A stretch of 64,000 nucleotides of DNA from Tiliqua scincoides (Eukaryota; Chordata; Lepidosauria; Squamata; Scincidae), in assembly GCF_035046505.1 (NCBI RefSeq), contig NC_089823.1:35264388-35328387 (forward strand), written 5' to 3'. The position numbers and the translations under genes were made by a program. Of the stretch, positions 22,688 to 33,213 are shown piece after piece. Below the pieces are notes generated by a model that was not told where the DNA came from, did no database searches, and was given only the letters and a program-made list of their open reading frames with translations. Each line of letters begins with the position of its first letter. Within the stretch, counting starts at the first letter, position 1.

Positions 22688-24279
22688 AAATGCTTCAAAA
22701 GGAACTGACAAAACCACTAAGGATGGAGGCCTGCTGTTCTTTTTAAAAGAAAAGGACCCTGAAAGGAGCCTCCAGTATTTTAGTCACAGACATTTGAAAA
22801 TATGTGAAGACTTGTCTTAACAGTATTAGAATTTGTGAGTATATGTAAAATATTTACCCCACTCTGAAGGGCAGGGGTTAGAGCCACTATGGGCCTGAAA
22901 GGCTGCTCTGTGAGAGAACAGATCCCAAAACAGGGAAAATTAGGAGCAAAAAAGGGAAGGGACACACACTATTTGAATGATGAAATGCAAATTGTTTTCA
23001 GTGACACAGAACTCTGTGGTTCTGGTAACGTCTTCACATTTGTTTCCTCTTAGCTAGTCAGTTTAAGCTGTTTCTGCCCAATGTTGCATATACACAACAG
23101 GGACCAAATGTGTACACTTGTGGGCCAGGCAAAAATGGGTTAAAACTCTTTTTTTTCTCTTCCATCCTCTAATTTGATTACTGTTACAATTTCCTCCAAA
23201 GGTTCATTGAAAAAATCCAATTAAACTAATTGCCTTGATAGAAACTCTAGTATTCAGCAATGACTGACAGTTGGTATTTCATACTGAAATAAAATAAAAT
23301 TGACGTGGAGACTAATGACAAGCACAATCCTAGACATTCCTGCTGAGAAGTGTTTCATATCAACCAGATAATGGTTGCAGCCCTAGAAAAGTAGCAAGGA
23401 TTTGTTTTTTCCAGAGGTATATAATGGTGTAGACAAATTTATACATTGTTCTGCCTTGATGTATTCTGAGGAGCACCATGCATTTGGGTTGGGCTGATAC
23501 ACAACACTTGACCTATTTCTTATGTACAATCCATTTAATTTCCCTGACCCAAAGCCTAATTACAGTGTAGACCAGACCATTGATGCACAGGACTGGAATT
23601 CATTAAGATATGACTTCTGAGCATCCATGACATAATTTCTCTCTGTAGTCTCAGGTCATTCATGTGCCATCGAAGTGCTTAATACTACTTCATATGGCAG
23701 TGTACATGAACCTACTTGAAAGTCTCCGTCCCTGATTTCCAGAATTGATTTTAGAGGGGTTTCTTCCTTAGGTTCACAGAAAGAGCAAAATCTGGATCCC
23801 ACTGAAACAACTGGGAATTTTGCTGTGCCAAAATTTAGCTGTTGTAGTCAGGCTTTGGCAAGCATTAGTAAATGGTGAGGTTCATTCTCAGGATGCTGAG
23901 GTAATAGAAGTGTTACTGTAACAGCTTAATATAGGTGAGGCAGTTTTGAATATGGAAGCCATTTAACTCTTAAATTTACACACTCTTCCTGTATCCCATC
24001 TACAAAAATTGAAACAATGTATACTGTATTTGTCTACTTAAATGAGATAAATTGCCAAGAGTACATAAATATTTACGGAGCAGTGATTGAAACATTTAGA
24101 GTGCCTCTGCTTCATTGAGAAATTAAAATGGCAGGTGTATGTTTATAGCTGTGTAACTTGTTTAATGCAGAAGACTTTCTGGAGGAGGAAAATCCCATAG
24201 TGGTGATTTGGGTTTTGTTTTTTGTTTTTGCTATGTATAAAGGAATTTATTTTACAGAGCAATCTATTTATTTAAAATA
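22688..24279 (+). other. GPR161 3' flank, probable 3' UTR in its first part
   Basis: After the stop codon there is no further coding sequence. Overlapping AATAAA signals at 23288-23298 could serve as the polyadenylation signal, giving a ~600-nt 3' UTR that would include the piggyBac-like MITE at 23067. The end is uncertain. Confidence 0.35.
23067..23139. mobile_element. 73-bp piggyBac-like MITE, TTAA target
   Basis: TTAA lies at 23063-23066 and 23140-23143. It shares nearly all bases with the 16038 copy and possibly lies within the GPR161 3' UTR. Confidence 0.75.
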
Positions 24280-25133
24280 CAGATGGAGCCTATTTACCCG
24301 CGTTAGTTCCGTGCCGTGACTTGGCGTGATTAACAAAAAACGCGTTCTGCTAAATTTCATAGAGTTACGCAAACACGCTGCAGCCTGACACTTCTGGATG
24401 GAAGGAAACTAGGGCAGCTGTTCTCAATCCCCTCCGTACTCAGCCCTCCTGTTGCCAGCTGTCCTGCTTCTTTCACAGTTGGAATGGTGAGCTTGCTTGG
24501 GAAGCCTCATCCTCTGTGTCCCAGGCAGCCTCCCAACAGCTCTGCAGGTTCTCCTCCTCCTCCTCTTTGCTGCTGCCATTCCTGCAGCCCTCCCTGGCCA
24601 CTGCCATCATGGAAGCTCCTCTGCCCTGGAGCATTCTCAGACTTGTAGTCCGGCTCTCTGCTCACTTGTCACCCCTCACCAAGGCTTGCTTGGGAAGGCT
24701 TGCTGGAGCAGGAGAGCCTGCATCATCTGGGGGGGAGGAATTCTGCAAACACTCCCTGGGTTTTTTAAAGCAATCCCCTCCGTTGCTACCACACCTGCCC
24801 CTGCATGTTTGTGAGTGAGAGAGAGAGCTCCACCTCGCTGCACTGTTCTGGTTACACAGGGTTTTCCACCCCCCTCTTCAGCCTCGGCTGGTTCAGGGGG
24901 TCCAGGAATGTTCCTGTTCCTTCGCAAGGGGAACCTCTTCCATGGCTCCAGGGCTGTTCCCTGCCTGGGCAAGGCAGAGCCTTTTTGCAGTGTTTTGGGC
25001 TGCCTGGAAAGGGAGCGAGATGCCAGCGCAGGGCAAAGGGGGCTAAGGTGTGTGTGACTTTCAGTACCCTCACCCCATTTGCTTTGAGACAAATCAGCAG
25101 ATAAAAATTCCGTGGATAAAAAGGCTGCACCTG
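24280..25133. mobile_element. pogo/Tigger-like element with GC-rich interior, TA target
   Basis: The inverted ends CAGATGGAGCCTATTTACCC and CAGGTGCAGCCTTTTTATCC (read inward from the right) are matched, with TA at 24278-24279 and 25134-25135. The 854-bp element has a GC-rich interior with spurious frames on both strands and no transposase. Confidence 0.65.
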
Positions 25134-25440
25134 TAGTATTGTTTATCTCAATATGCCATTAAGGAACACATGAAAAAATAAACATTTTACAAATGTACAG
25201 CACAAGAAAATAGTTCCCAACAGTAAAACAGAATGTTCTGATCATGAGCAGTACTGGACTTCAGTGGGAGGCTTACTTTCAGATAATATGTTCTGCAGTA
25301 AAGCCTGCAGGATATTGCTATAGTTCCAAAATTACCTTGGATTCATGGTTGTATAAACTTGAGTGAGGTTCTGCTGTAAAGTCCATTTTGAATTGAAGAT
25401 TCCTCTTCATGTTTCCCCTCTTCCTCTTCATGAATTGAAG

Positions 25441-25742
25441 AGCTCTTCATGTTTCCCCTGGAAAACTGCTACAACAATATGAACGATTAATGAATTGTCA
25501 CTTTAGCATCCATTCCTACCCAACTTTCCAGCACTGATGTAGCTGCAATACAGCTCTGAGGTAAGGGAACTTTTGTTCCCTTACCTTGAAAGGGCCTCCT
25601 GTACCTCCATCGCAGGATGCAGTACGCATCCATTGACATGACTGCATCAGTGCTGGAAAGTTGGATAGGAATGGATGCTAAAGTGACAATTCATTAATCA
25701 TTCGCATTGTTGTAGCAGTTTTCCAGGGGAAACATGAAGAGC
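25441..25742. repeat. ~300-bp near-perfect palindrome centred on a Harbinger-like MITE
   Basis: The left arm 25441-25541 is the inverse of 25640-25742, with about four mismatches per 100 bases. The inner part is a long-family MITE (CAACTTTCCAGCACTGATG). The outer ~65 bp of each arm, from AGCTCTTCATGTTTCCCC to TTTAGCATCC, are not part of other MITE copies. This points to an inverted duplication of the flank. The centre is itself a hairpin (GTAAGGGAAC/GTTCCCTTAC). Confidence 0.85.
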
Positions 25743-26112
25743 GCCAATGAAAAGTTTCAGTGTGTATGCAGAACACTGCAAGAGGCCCCTTGGAGCCTGA
25801 CCTGTGTGCATGCAAGACTGAAATTGCAATAATTTTAATAAGAATGTTTTCATGAATTTTACCCTGATCAATGATGTAATGACAAAATTCATTTTATTCT
25901 AGGGTAAGCTGACAAGGTTATAATGGAAGGAGTCCATTGCACATACTTTGTTTTGTACCATCTACCCAAACGATGTTTACAGTGCTGTGACTGTGCTAAT
26001 AACAGCTTTGAATGTTTTCATGTTCTGTTCGTGGTGCATGTTTAGTAATACAGAACAGTTCTTAACATGTTTGACTACTGTGTGTAAACACCCCTGTTGT
26101 GTGGTGGTTTGA

Positions 26113-26290
26113 AGGAAGGAGTGATAGCTCCATGGAAGAGCATCTGTTTTGCATGCAGAAAGTCTCAGGTTTGATCTCCAGGCAGGACAGAGAAAACTTC
26201 CTGCCTGAAATCTTGGAGAGGTACTACCAATAACACTAAACTAGATGGCCCAATGGTCTCACTCGGAAGAAGGCAGCTTTCATTGTTTGT
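26113..26290 (+). repeat. tRNA-derived SINE
   Basis: The head has A-box-like ATAGCTCCATGGAAGAGCAT and B-box-like CAGGTTTGATCTCC. A body follows with CTTGGAGAGGTACTACC and ACTAGATGGCCCAATGGTCT, ending at AAGGCAGCTTTCAT. It lies between GPR161 and TTF2. Confidence 0.7.
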
Positions 26291-26616
26291 CTTCTACAAT
26301 TGTAAATGGAGAATAAAACTATTTTCCAAATATTAAGACCTCAGCTTTGGATCAGCCCAAATGGATGCTCTGATGACTAACCGAAAAGTATTACAAATGA
26401 AATGCAAATCACTTTGGGAAGAATATCCTTTCTTCACCTGCCAATGAATTAGGATTGTGCACCATCTTTGTGACCTTTTCGCATCTGTGATGTTCCTTAT
26501 TCACTCTCATAGACTGAAATCAAGTTGTCCTACTGGAAGTTCATGCTCCAAGCATTTGCAGGAGGCTGACATGGCTCTCTCTCCTGTACTTTGAAGAGAA
26601 ATCCTTGCAAATAATT

Positions 26617-26700
26617 GGGGCTGCAATCCTACCCACACTTACCTGGGAATAAGCCACATTAACTATACTTCTAAGTAGACATGCATAGGATTGGGCTCTG
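26617..26700. mobile_element. Short palindromic MITE copy
   Basis: It carries GGCTGCAATCCTACCCACAC and the inverted half TTCTAAGTAGACATGCATAG. It is somewhat diverged. Confidence 0.6.
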
Positions 26701-27837
26701 GGTCTGTTATACTGGTCATGCTGCTTTTGGAATAGAAGAGGCAATCTGATGGCAAATTCAGAATGCATCCATTATAGGGAATGTTCGTGATACTCTGAGC
26801 ACAACACTAATAGTACAATCCCACTTATGAGGGAGCAAATTGCAATGACACTTCTGAGTAGGCATGGACAGGATTATGTTATAAGTCCATGAAATAGTTT
26901 CACAAAGATTTGTATTAATTTTGTGTTCCCTCCCCAAGTGTTAGAAAGGATACATAGTTTTCTATATTAATGCTTTGAAAAATAAATATGTATATAGACT
27001 GCCAGTATTTTTTTTTCCAGCTCAAAAGAAGCCCCTAATGGTAGTAAGGTATTTCTTAGGGTCAAATTAGATATGCAGCTTAGTTTGAAAGATGCATGCT
27101 TAGTCCAAGAGTGCTATGGGAGGGGTGAGATTCATATATGCAACATGTGGGGAGAGAGCACATTACTCCTTTCCCCTATTGTGCTATTTTTCCACCTAAC
27201 AGTTCCTTCCAAGTGAGTATTTGCAGTAAATAGCCGCTTCAGGGCTATAAAGAGACAGTTTTCAGGAAAGCTATGTTAAAGGATTAACCCATCCCTTCCT
27301 GTGCGCTATGGCCCTGATCTAAATTGAGGCCTCTACTGCTACTTTTAATTAAAGAGAAGCATTTCTGAGATTAAGCATGCTTTTATAAAACACAATTAAC
27401 TACTTTGACCTACTAGTTTGACTTAACAGCAAAATAGTAATTCTTTAAACAAGGCTTGGTTAGATGGCTCAAAAGGCACAGTACTTCTGTCATTTTCTGA
27501 CTAGTGTGTCCCTGGTGACTTAATTGCACAAGCTTCTTAGTGTGAAGAATGGCTGGGAAATTAGTTAGTGGTTGATATTAACTGTTCGATCTTATACGTT
27601 CCTCCCCCTCCCCCGCCCCAAAGTCCCACAGATGTCAATGGAACTTGTTTCCAACTACACCTGCATCGTAGACCTTACTTTCTTAGTAAACATACATAGG
27701 AATGTGCTATAGGTAAGTACAAGATTATAGTTTTAATTTCTACTTTGGGATGCTTTTAGATGCATTCTGAATTTGACAGGTGCCACAGCAAGGAACATTT
27801 CTTAGTCTTATGACTGAAAATGGAGAAGAAATCTTAA
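26701..27837. other. Intergenic stretch, nothing recognised
   Basis: It is AT-rich, with no supported gene or intact repeat. A short-MITE remnant may lie near 26830-26880. Confidence 0.45.
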
Positions 27838-28773
27838 AGCTTACCACAGGAAGTGGTGATGGCAACTTGCTTAGATGCCTTTAAGAGGGGATTGGACAAA
27901 TTTCTGGAGAAAAGTCATAAGAACATAAGAACAGCCCCACTGGATCAGGCCATAGGCCCATCTAGTCCAGCTTCCTGTATCTCACAGTGGCCCACCAAAT
28001 GCCCTAGGGAGCACACCAGATAACAAGAGATCTGCATCCTGGTGCCCTCCCTTGCACCTGGTATTCTGACATAGATCATTTCTAAAATCAGGAGGTTGCA
28101 CATACACATCATGGCTTGTAACCCATAATGGATTTTTCCTCCAGAAACTTGTCCAATCCCCTTTTAAAGGCATCCAGGCCAGATGCCGTCACCACATCCT
28201 GCGGCAAGGAGTTCCACAGACTGACCACACGCTGGGTAAAGAAATATTTTCTTTTGTCTGTCCTAACCCTCCCAACACTCAATTTTAGTGAATGTCCCCT
28301 GGTTCTGGTGTTATGTGAGAATGTAAAGAGCATCTCTCTATCCACGTTATCCTTCCCATGCATAATTTTGTATGTCTCAATCATGTCCCCCCTCAGGCAT
28401 CTCTTTTCTAGGCTGAAGAGGCCCAAACACTGTAGCCTTTCCTCATAAGGAAGGTGCCCCAGTCCAGTAATCATCTTAGTCGCTCTCTTTTGCACCTTTT
28501 CCATTTTCACTATGTCCTTTTTGAGATGTGGCGACCAGAACTGGACACAATACTCCAGGTGTGGCCTTACCATCGATTTGTACAAGTCATGATAGGTATG
28601 TGCAAGCTCCTGATTTTAGAAGTAGGCTACCTCAATGCCAGGTGCAGGAGAGGACACCAGGATGCAGGTTGCTGCCTTTTGTGCTCCCTGAAGCATTTGG
28701 TGTGCCACTGTGAGATACAGGAAGCTGGACTAGATGGGCCTTTGGCCTGATTCAGCAGGGCTCTTCTTATGTA
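27838..28773 (+). repeat. CR1 LINE copy split by a second, inverted CR1
   Basis: Plus-strand CR1 sequence runs 27838-27918 (end of the RT frame, CTTAGATGCCTTTAAGAGGG) and resumes at 28584-28773 (3' UTR to TTCTTATG). A minus-strand CR1 occupies the gap. Confidence 0.8.
27919..28583 (-). repeat. CR1 LINE, C-terminal RT frame and 3' UTR, inserted in another CR1
   Basis: On the minus strand an open frame of 158 codons (28585 to 28109) reads as the end of CR1 ORF2 ([51 protein letters not shown]). The 3' UTR follows, ending in TTCTTATG. AAGTCAT at 27912-27918 and 28584-28590 looks like a 7-bp target duplication. The frame is open but 5' truncated. Confidence 0.85.
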
Positions 28774-29095
28774 GGCTATAAGCTCAATCAGGAGCCCAGG
28801 TCTACCCAAGCAGGTAGACCTGGCCTCCAAGTCCAGGTGGGAGCCCAGACCCAGGTCTGCCTGCCCAATAAATGTCCACAGAAGCGATAAGCTCAAGCAG
28901 GTGCCCAGGTTTACACAGCAGGTAAACCTGGGCTCCAAGTCCAGGCAGCAGCCCAGGTCTACCCACCCAGCAAATGGCCACAGAGGCAATAAGCTCAAGC
29001 AAGAGCCCAGGTCTACCTAGCTGGTAGTCCTGGGCTCCAAGTCGAAAGCCCAGGTCTACCTGCCTGGTTGACCTGGGCTCTGAAGGTAGTGCTCA
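28774..29095. repeat. Tandem repeat, ~100-110 bp unit, about three copies
   Basis: Each unit contains ATAAGCTCAA-CAG, then GCCCAGGTCTACC and CTGGGCTCCAAGTC. Starts are near 28776, 28887 and 28988. The unit itself holds smaller inverted pairs (AGGTCTACC and GGTAGACCT). Confidence 0.7.
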
Positions 29096-29361
29096 TGGCC
29101 CCTCCCAAATACAGACACTGGATCCACCCCTGGTTCTAAGGAGATTCAACTCTCAGAAAGCTGGGAGGATTCAGCTCCACCAGGTAGATTCAATTAACTC
29201 AAATCTTTTGTACTTTGCTTTTTAAAAGTAATGAATATTGTAAAAAAAACTAGTGTTCCAATGACTTGACTGTATTTGACTAGCATATCTTTCCTCTTGC
29301 TTTGATGTAAATAAATTTTATTTTAATATGTATCCATGCATCAGCAATGTGTCATCGACAA

Positions 29362-30443
29362 ATGCTAGATAGGTGCTATATAGCGTTATAGAGGTGCTAG
29401 ACAGGCACTAGATAGGCATTATATAGGTGTTAGATAGGCGCTAAATAGGTGTTATGTGGGCACTATATAGGTGCTAGATAGGTGTTAGATAGGTGCCAAA
29501 TAGACATTATGTAGGCCAGGGGTGCTCACACTTTTTTGGCTCGAGAGCTACTTTGAAACCCAGCAAGGCCTGGAGATCTACCAGGGGGGAAGGAAGCGTC
29601 TGACAGACACCCCCTTTAATGTATGGAGCCCCTGCTGGAGTCTAGTCAGTTTCATCAGTTTTGTTGCTGCATGCCTGAAGAGCAGCTAAAGTGTCAGTTT
29701 CAGTTTAGTGTCAGCTAAATATGTCAGTTTGGTCTAGTCACTAGATGAAACTGACATATTAACAGTTTGGAGAGACAGGGCTCCACGATCTACTCATTTT
29801 GCCTCTCGATCTACCGGTAGATCGCGATCCACCTATTGAGCACCCCTGATGTAGGCGCTAAATAGGCACTATATAGGTGTTAGATAGGCGCTATATAGAT
29901 GCTAGATAGGCGCTATATAGATGCTAGATAGGTGTTAGGCACTAAATAGGCGTTATGTAGGCACTAAATAGGTGTTATGTAGGTGCTAGATAGGTGCTAG
30001 ATAGGCGTCATATAGGCACTAGATAGGCGCAATGTAGGTGTTAGATAGGCGCTAGATAGGTGCCCGATAGGTGCTATACAGGTGCTAGATAGGCACTAGA
30101 TAGGTGCTATGTAGGCACTAGATAGGTGCTAGATAGATGCTATAGGTGCTAGATAGGTGCTAGATAGGTGTTGCATAGGCACTAGATAGGCATATAGGTG
30201 TTAGATAGGTGCTATATAGGCGTTAGAGAGGCGCTAAATAGGTGCTATGTAGGTGCTAAATAGGTGCTACGTAGGCACTATATAGGTGCTAAATAGGCAT
30301 TATGTAGGTGCTAAATAGGCAGATAGGCACTAAATAGGTGTATAGGCACTAGATAGGTGATAGATAGGTGTTGCATAAGAGCTAGATAGGCATTATATAG
30401 GTGTTAGATGGGTGCTATATAGGTGTTAAATAGGCACTTTCAA
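29362..30443. repeat. 11-bp minisatellite upstream of TTF2
   Basis: A long array of an 11-bp unit, roughly GATAGGYRYTA (e.g. GATAGGTGCTA, AATAGGTGTTA), runs for about 1.1 kb including a 332-bp hAT insert. That is some 65-70 copies with variant units. It ends about 0.9 kb before the TTF2 start codon. Confidence 0.9.
29517..29848. mobile_element. Non-autonomous hAT inserted in the minisatellite, TSD ATGTAGGC
   Basis: It begins CAGGGGTGCTCACAC and ends ATTGAGCACCCCTG. A perfect 8-bp duplication lies at 29509-29516 and 29849-29856. The duplication is itself part of the minisatellite unit. Confidence 0.9.
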
Positions 30444-30839
30444 TACAAGTAAATTCTACCTGCATCACAGTGATATGTTTTACTTTTGCAGGATTGCAGG
30501 CCTGTGTATTGCATTGGGGTGTAAATGAAAGGATATGCTGCATGTTATTTCTATGTAGGCAATACATTTTCCATGGCATGCAGAGATGCATTTATTCTAT
30601 GCAAATTATTGTCACATGGCTTTACAGACAATGAATGCATCTTTAAAAAAAACCCACATTATTTTCTCTTCATGAAATTTGGGGGAGTTTTGGGTATTTG
30701 ATGTTTCTCCAGACTTATCCTTTCATTTTGCCCACCAGTACAGATACCTGACATCGACATCATTGCCCCCCTTGAAAAAATAGTGCCCCCCCCACCTCTA
30801 GAATCCTGACTACGTGCCTGTCCTGCAGGGAGGCTGCAG

Positions 30840-30928
30840 CACAATCCGATGCATGTCTACTCAGAAGTAAGTCCCATTGTGCCAAATGGGGCTTACTCCC
30901 AGGAAAGTGTGCATAGGCTTGCAGTCCT
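30840..30928. mobile_element. Short palindromic MITE copy
   Basis: It carries ATGTCTACTCAGAAGTAAG and GGCTTACTCCCAGGAAAGTG inverted halves. It sits inside a larger unclassified repeat context about 500 bp before TTF2. Confidence 0.65.
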
Positions 30929-31009
30929 ATTGCTTTGCCCCCCTCTAGCTACACCACTGCCTCTTCCAACAACTGGTCTGTAGGCGCCTCTGCTTCAACC
31001 TTCGCAGTA

Positions 31010-31326
31010 TGAATGCATTGGATGTCTTTCCAGCCAATCGCGCTGCCTTCCCTCCGCGGCTGCAGCCTCTTCCCCCGTTGATTGGACAAAACGCTCGCGC
31101 CCAGAATCCCAGCTGCTGCTTTGCAACTGCAAACTCTTCCTCTTTCCTGGGACTGCCCTCTCTCTCCCCATTGCAGTTGGCTCTGCAAAGGCCAGCAGGC
31201 AGGGGAACAGTGTGATTGAAGGCTTGAGGAGCCTGGATCGTGTAGCTTTAGCTCCTCCTCATTCCCAGAACTGCGCTGGGTGGAAGAAAGGAGAGGCAAG
31301 AGCCTGGTCTGCACCAGCGGCTAGCG
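31010..31326 (+). promoter_or_regulatory. TTF2 promoter region with two CCAAT boxes
   Basis: GC-rich sequence lies directly upstream of the TTF2 ATG, with no TATA box. A CCAAT box lies at 31034-31038 (AGCCAATCGCG). An inverse ATTGG lies at 31081-31085, 47 bp apart. Paired CCAAT boxes are common in NF-Y-driven cell-cycle promoters, which fits a mitotic factor (inference). Confidence 0.5.
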
Positions 31327-33213
31327 ATGGAGAAAGTGCTCTGCTCTGTGCATGGTGAGGAATGCAGGAGGGCGGCAAGTGCCCAGGGTTTTCTGGGAAA
31401 GGCGAAAATCAAGAGCTGAGATCTAGTACTATTTATTATTTAGTATTTAATAGGACCGACCCCAAAGACACAGGAGCTTAAGCAACCCTTCATCCGGTTG
31501 GTTATTCAGCAGGGCCAAAAGGAGGAGCTGGGGTGGAGAACATGATTAAGGCACTCCCCTCCCCAAATTTGCAGTTCCTAACACTTTTAAGCCATTTCTG
31601 CCCAACGTTGCATATATGCAGCAGGAATCAAATGTGTACACCTGTGGGCTGGGCAGAAATGGGTTAAGATGAAGTACCTACCTGTACAGGAGTTCAGCTG
31701 ACTCATGTCAGTTAACTTCAGTGCTGTTCCAGACAGGATCTGTTTGCAGAGTGCACCCTGGACTAATAATGTGCTGGTGTTAAACTGCAGGGGTAATTTT
31801 AGCTCAAGAATTTAAAGGTGGGGGAAGAAACCAACAGATCTTTATGTCATGGTATAGAAATGTCTAGATCCAATCCTAGGGTTGGAGATGGGACGGTGTT
31901 GGGAGACATGGCTCCTTAAACTGGGATGAGGCATTGACTAGAATTGCTCTGAGCTCCACCCATGGCACCTTTTAAAATGTATCTCTCTTTCACTTTCTTT
32001 CTTTTCAGGGCTTCCCTGTGTTTTGAAGACTGGTGTCCGAGATGGCCCTAACAAAGGCAAAAGCTTTTACCTGTGTGGAGTTCAGAACCGACCATCTTGC
32101 GGATTTCAACTTTCCACTGAGTAGGTTGAACAGCTTTGTGGTTCCTGCTCATTTTCTTAAATCTCAGGCTCTGGGAATGAGCAGCCACTTGCCCTAGTAT
32201 CCTCACAATGAAGTAACATTCTGCCACTCTGTTGTTGTATTGGAAAAAATCTTTGGACTGTGTCAAACTGGGCATTATCGATTCAGGATATAGTCAGACA
32301 TTTATGTTACCTCTACTTTTCTGACAGGACAAGAGAAAGTTATGGCCTTAAACCAGTGGTTCTCAAACTCTCTGGGAGAGTTTGAAAGCCACCAAGTCTT
32401 TGTGAGGGAGCAGGGAAGGCCGCAGATGCAGGGGGAAGGCAGTGAAGCAATCCCCAGGACTGTGTCACTAAGGAGGTGCAGCCTCCCAGGGGTGTGGGGA
32501 GCCCTGTGCGATCCTCCGCAGGGCTCCCCAAGCTTCAGAAACTGAAAGTGGAGCGATCGTGCCCCACCTCTGCAAAACTGGAAGTGGAGCATGATCACTG
32601 CGCTTTCACTTTTTGAAGGCTGGGGAGCCCTATGGTGGGTTGTGCAGAGCTCTCTGCACCCCTGGGAGGCTGCTGCAGGGACTGGTAAGTAAATGCCAGT
32701 CCCTGCAGCCCCCTTAGCAATGCGATCCTGGGAATCGCATAGCTGCCTCCCCCCCGCCCCCTAAGGTGGCAGAGGCCAGGGCCCTCAGGTTGGGGTGTCA
32801 CAACACCTTACTTACGGTAAATGAGAGAAATTTGGGAGGATAGTAAAACACAGGAGCAGTTAATATTAACTGAAGGTCTATCAAGGACCCTTTAAGTATT
32901 TTTGCCAGAAGTCTTACTTTTGTATATAACTATCTTTCCTTTCCCCAGCCTTTGTCCATCTTACTGCCTGATGCACGTTGAGCATGTTGTGGACTTGCAA
33001 GCTTTGATCCAGCAGCAGGAGGCGGAAACATACAGGTATATTTTTTTCCAAAGAACTTGTGAAGTTTTGGCATTTGTATTCCAGGTGGATGGGGTGCTCA
33101 AAGCATTAGAATCCAGTTTAACACTGTGTTCTGTTTTGTTTATTAGACTGTTGTATCGATGTGATAAAGCTAAGCTGGAAGGAAAGAAATGGTGTGGAAG
33201 TGTGCCGTGGCAG
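31327..33213 (+). CDS. TTF2: TTF2 exons 1-4: N-terminal GRF-type zinc finger
   Basis: These four short exons (31327-31354, 32009-32120, 32949-33035, 33147-33213) encode the first 98 residues. The segment has CSVHG, then a [16 protein letters not shown] block, and later CGF and CPSYCLMH cysteines and histidines. This is the zinc-binding pattern of the GRF finger, a single-stranded nucleic-acid or protein-binding module found in TTF2, TOP3A and NEIL3. A second short basic segment ([20 protein letters not shown]) closes the module and matches human TTF2 closely. Confidence 0.9.

Noticed and set aside
24497-25130. Frames of about 100-138 codons on both strands
   Set aside because: They fall entirely within the GC-rich interior of the pogo-like element and show no recognisable protein family.
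25441-25742. microRNA precursor
   Set aside because: Arms of ~100 nt are far longer than a miRNA hairpin, and the sequence is repeat-derived; without small-RNA data it is only a palindrome.
28109-28585. 158-codon minus-strand protein-like frame
   Set aside because: It is the C-terminal part of CR1 LINE ORF2, not a host gene; the same applies to 40707-41108.
29362-30443. CRISPR-like array
   Set aside because: Units are contiguous 11-mers without spacers in a vertebrate genome; it is a minisatellite.
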